Positions 62,038 to 64,000 of a DNA stretch of 64,000 nt are shown here, piece by piece. How positions within the stretch are numbered: the stretch's first letter is position 1; each line of letters begins with the position of its first letter. The translations under genes and the position numbers were made by a program. Under the pieces are notes generated by a model, which worked only from the letters and a program-made list of their open reading frames with translations, was not told the origin of the DNA and did not search any database. Source of the stretch: Bacteroidota bacterium. Lineage in GTDB: Bacteria; Bacteroidota; Ignavibacteria; Ignavibacteriales; Ignavibacteriaceae. The stretch lies in the NCBI GenBank assembly GCA_021815405.1, contig JAKAGV010000020.1, positions 56,295 through 120,294 of the forward strand. The letters run 5' to 3'.

Positions 62038-62310
62038 ATGCCAATTATTAAACCTATTTCTGATTTGAGAAATAAATCAAATGAAATATCTGAACTCGCT
62101 AATAATTCTAATGAACCTATATTTATTACGAAAAATGGTGAAGGTGATTTAGTTGTAATGTCTATGGCTCATTATTCAAAATTGCAATTAAAACTTGATT
62201 TACTTGGCAAATTGTCTGTTGCTCAAAAACAAAAATCTGAAGGAGACAAAGGGAAAACCTTAAAACAAGTGATGGCAAATATTAGAGAAACAATTAATGC
62301 CAACAGATAA
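62038..62310 (+). CDS. Phd/YefM-like antitoxin
   Basis: 90 residues. The N-terminal Phd/YefM fold is IIKPISDLRNKSNEISELANNSNEPIFITKNGEGDLVVMS, and a flexible charged C-terminus (SEGDKGKTLKQVM) would bind the toxin. It starts behind AAAGGAAATAAG and overlaps the toxin gene by 14 nt. It presumably represses its own promoter. The pair is bounded by the attC-like sites. Confidence 0.9.
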   Translation: MPIIKPISDLRNKSNEISELANNSNEPIFITKNGEGDLVVMSMAHYSKLQLKLDLLGKLSVAQKQKSEGDKGKTLKQVMANIRETINANR

Positions 62311-62605
62311 ATATCAAGTTCGACTTCTTAGTATAGCTGAAGAAGATTTTAAAGAAATTATATCATTCATTGCAGCAGACAATCCAACTGCAGCAGATGC
62401 AATTGCTAACAAAATTGAAAAGAACTTAGAAACATTATCAGAAAATCCTAATCTTGGCCGAATCCCAAGAGAAGAAGAAATAAGAAATCTTGGCTATAGA
62501 TATTTGATTGCTCAAAACTATCTCATTTTTTATACAATAGAAGAAAAAACAATTTTGATTCACAGGATCTTACACGGCGCTAGGAATTATAAAACTCTTC
62601 TCTAA
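62297..62605 (+). CDS. ParE/RelE-type toxin
   Basis: 102 residues. KYQVRLLSIAEEDFKEIISFIA starts the RelE/ParE fold, ADAIANKIEKNLETLSENPNLGR follows, and the end YRYLIAQNYLIFYTIEEKTILIHRILHGARNY has the conserved C-terminal strand and basic residues. Members act as ribosome-dependent endoribonucleases or gyrase poisons; which cannot be told here. Confidence 0.9.
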   Translation: MPTDKYQVRLLSIAEEDFKEIISFIAADNPTAADAIANKIEKNLETLSENPNLGRIPREEEIRNLGYRYLIAQNYLIFYTIEEKTILIHRILHGARNYKTLL

Positions 62606-62628
62606 TCTATTCATCATTTCATAAGCAA

Positions 62629-62814
62629 TATAACGGCGTGGCAACTAACTTGCCGCCAAGAACAGACAGCTAAGTCAGAACGAAATGCCAATAATTAAAA
62701 AAATATTTTTTAACTAAACAAACTTGAACAACAATTTTGAACGAAAAACGCAAAGTCAAAAACATCAACAAAGCCGAACCGAATGAAGCGGTCAAGTTGA
62801 GTTGCTGGTTATAC
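62629..62814. other. attC-like foldable site 2
   Basis: TATAAC (62629-62634) and GCAACTAACTTG (62641-62652) are inverted as CAAGTTGAGTTGC (62793-62805) and GTTATA (62808-62813), with one unpaired G between boxes, as in site 1. About 186 bp, just after the toxin gene at 62605. Confidence 0.5.
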
Positions 62815-62840
62815 CTTTTTATGTGTAAAAGAAAATATTT

Positions 62841-63119
62841 TTAATAAGCATCTTTTCTTAAATCTATTGACAACACATAAATAGTCTTTTCAATCTCTTC
62901 TGTGATAGAGAATAATCTATATTTGCCAATTCTATAACGCCAAGTTTCAGGTTTGTAGTCTATTAATTTCTTGATATTGTTTCCGTAGTGTGGTTCTTCT
63001 CTTAGTTGAGGATAAATATGTTGAAGGAGCTTCTTTTCAATGAAAAGTTTATCACGATTGGGAATTTTCTCAATCCTCTTGAGGAATTCGTTGGTTTCAA
63101 ATATTTTATAATTACTCAA
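62841..63119 (-). CDS. RelE-like toxin
   Basis: 92 residues: YKIFETNEFLKRIEKIPNRDKLFIEKKLL, EEPHYGNNIKKLIDYKPETWRYRIGKYRLFSI and TIYVLSIDLRKDAY. The WRYRIGKYRL segment and final strand are typical of RelE/YafQ-like folds. It overlaps the upstream antitoxin by 8 nt. It is inverted relative to the other toxin-antitoxin pair, so its transcription runs back towards attC-like site 2. Confidence 0.85.
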   Translation of the reverse strand: MSNYKIFETNEFLKRIEKIPNRDKLFIEKKLLQHIYPQLREEPHYGNNIKKLIDYKPETWRYRIGKYRLFSITEEIEKTIYVLSIDLRKDAY

Positions 63120-63354
63120 CCATTCGCCCCTTCTTTAATTTCATATCGGCTATTCCTCGCTTTAGACTTTTGTTAAGTTCAACATTATTTTGGATTTCCT
63201 CCATTTCGAACTCATCAACAAAAACGTTGTGTTCAATGAATCTTTTTACAGCTGTTTCAATAAAATTAGAAATAGGTCTATTATCTCTGTCTGCAAGTTT
63301 TCTAAAAATTTTATAATTCTCTTCGCTTAAACGAAGTGTTATTGTTTTTGACAT
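63112..63354 (-). CDS. ribbon-helix-helix (CopG-type) antitoxin
   Basis: 80 residues. The N-terminal RHH is SKTITLRLSEENYKIFRKLADRDNRPISNFIETAVKRFI. The acidic/basic tail EFEMEEIQNNVELNKSLKRGI would wrap the toxin. Encoded first in the pair, as usual for type II modules. Confidence 0.88.
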   Translation of the reverse strand: MSKTITLRLSEENYKIFRKLADRDNRPISNFIETAVKRFIEHNVFVDEFEMEEIQNNVELNKSLKRGIADMKLKKGRMVE

Positions 63355-63554
63355 AAAAATACCTTATTGAATGTTTATCATTTCTTTGCATTCTAATGTA
63401 TTCATATTCATCCTAATTTTCAACGACATATTTTGGTCAAAAGGCATAACGATTTCTATCTTCCCAATAGTAAATTAAAAAATAATTATTGTGCCTTAAT
63501 GCTTACAAGAGTAATTCTTGTTTATCCAAACCAAAAATATTTAGGAGTATTATT

Positions 63555-64000
63555 ATGAACTCTAAATCCCTTGAAGCAAAAAGGCACTTTATAAACGGCA
63601 AAACTATCATCGGTATTGACCCTGCTAAGAATAAGCATCAAGCCTTTATCATTGATTCTATCGGTGTACCTGTCGGCAGCACATTCAAATTTAGCAATAG
63701 TTTTAATGGTTTTCACCATGAGCTTTTCAATAAGCTTAATATTTATATTCCTAATATTTCTCCAGCTAATGCAGTATTTGCTGTTGATATCTCCATTAAC
63801 CTTTGGCAAAAGCTCTGCTGCTTCCTTACCGGTAAGGGCTTCACCGTACTTATGGATAGTCCTTTATTCACCTGTCATGAGAGACCTAAGATAAATAATA
63901 ACTTCTCACGCACCAACCCTAAGGATGCCCTGGCTGTTGCCAACTGCGCCAGACAAGGCTACTTTAATTTCTACCGGCTGTATCCTTCCAACCAGAATGC
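63555..64000 (+). CDS. IS110-family transposase, 3' end outside window
   Basis: The frame opens at ATG 63555 behind TTAGGAGT and runs off the window (148 codons seen). The N-terminal RuvC-like DEDD domain begins KTIIGIDPAKNKHQAFIID with the first Asp. AVFAVDISINLWQKLCCFL and the segment SRTNPKDALAVANCARQGYF, with the conserved DA pair, follow. IS110 elements use a DEDD/Ser recombinase guided by a structured RNA from a non-coding end. The 200 nt to the left has no gene and could be that left end. Confidence 0.85.
   Translation, partial: MNSKSLEAKRHFINGKTIIGIDPAKNKHQAFIIDSIGVPVGSTFKFSNSFNGFHHELFNKLNIYIPNISPANAVFAVDISINLWQKLCCFLTGKGFTVLMDSPLFTCHERPKINNNFSRTNPKDALAVANCARQGYFNFYRLYPSNQN

Overview
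The window is AT-rich chromosomal DNA, most likely from a member of the Ignavibacteriota or the wider Bacteroidota/Chlorobiota group. This is inferred from several features together: a TonB-dependent receptor with an N-terminal carboxypeptidase-regulatory-like domain, SlyD, MNT/HEPN and DUF2281/PIN toxin-antitoxin modules, a small-protein family combining a helical region with FN3, and many short palindromic repeats. No rRNA is present, and one intact tRNA (Lys-UUU) is seen.

Layout. Positions 1-5909 hold an edge-truncated TonB receptor, two lipoproteins and a DedA membrane protein. Positions 6032-10957 hold an acyl-CoA synthetase, a small membrane protein and a GH63-like glucosidase, all on the minus strand. 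Positions 11500-15652 are accessory: a degenerate 21-nt tandem repeat, an FN3 protein, a secreted protein whose signal peptide is out of frame, a lipoprotein and an IS200/IS605 transposase. Positions 15776-17007 hold a DUF4395-thioredoxin pair preceded by what looks like a complete cysteine-dependent transcription attenuator: promoter, leader peptide with eight Cys codons, antiterminator and terminator. Next come slyD, a small membrane protein, and a tRNA-Lys/GIY-YIG cassette with decayed tandem copies. Positions 19025-22392 carry an NtrC-type regulator and a hybrid kinase.

Positions 22384-35341 form one long minus-strand cluster for a type IV pilus-like or type II secretion-like machine: PilC, PilB, a PilT-like ATPase, a PilM-PilN fusion, PilO-like, and a secretin, followed directly by three signalling proteins. 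Five pilin-like proteins lie further on (39756-40608 minus, 43404-45787 plus). All five have an N-terminal hydrophobic helix but no canonical prepilin-peptidase site. A large polytopic membrane protein sits beside the two major-pilin candidates. Between these blocks are decayed MNT-HEPN and DUF2442 genes, an intact VapBC-like pair, and dense palindromic repeats.

Positions 45859-49115 hold aspS and a pyrimidine-nucleoside phosphorylase. Positions 49261-58694 are a near-complete haem biosynthesis operon (HemX/CcsA-like, hemA, hemC, a TetR-HemD fusion, hemE, hemN, a protoporphyrinogen oxidase, hemB), covering glutamyl-tRNA to protoporphyrin apart from hemL. MmcQ/YjbR, YceI, pirin and MarR genes follow. 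The right end (61254-64000) is accessory: a truncated HicA, a perfect 40-bp palindrome, two toxin-antitoxin pairs, two attC-like foldable sites around one of them, and the start of an IS110-family transposase.
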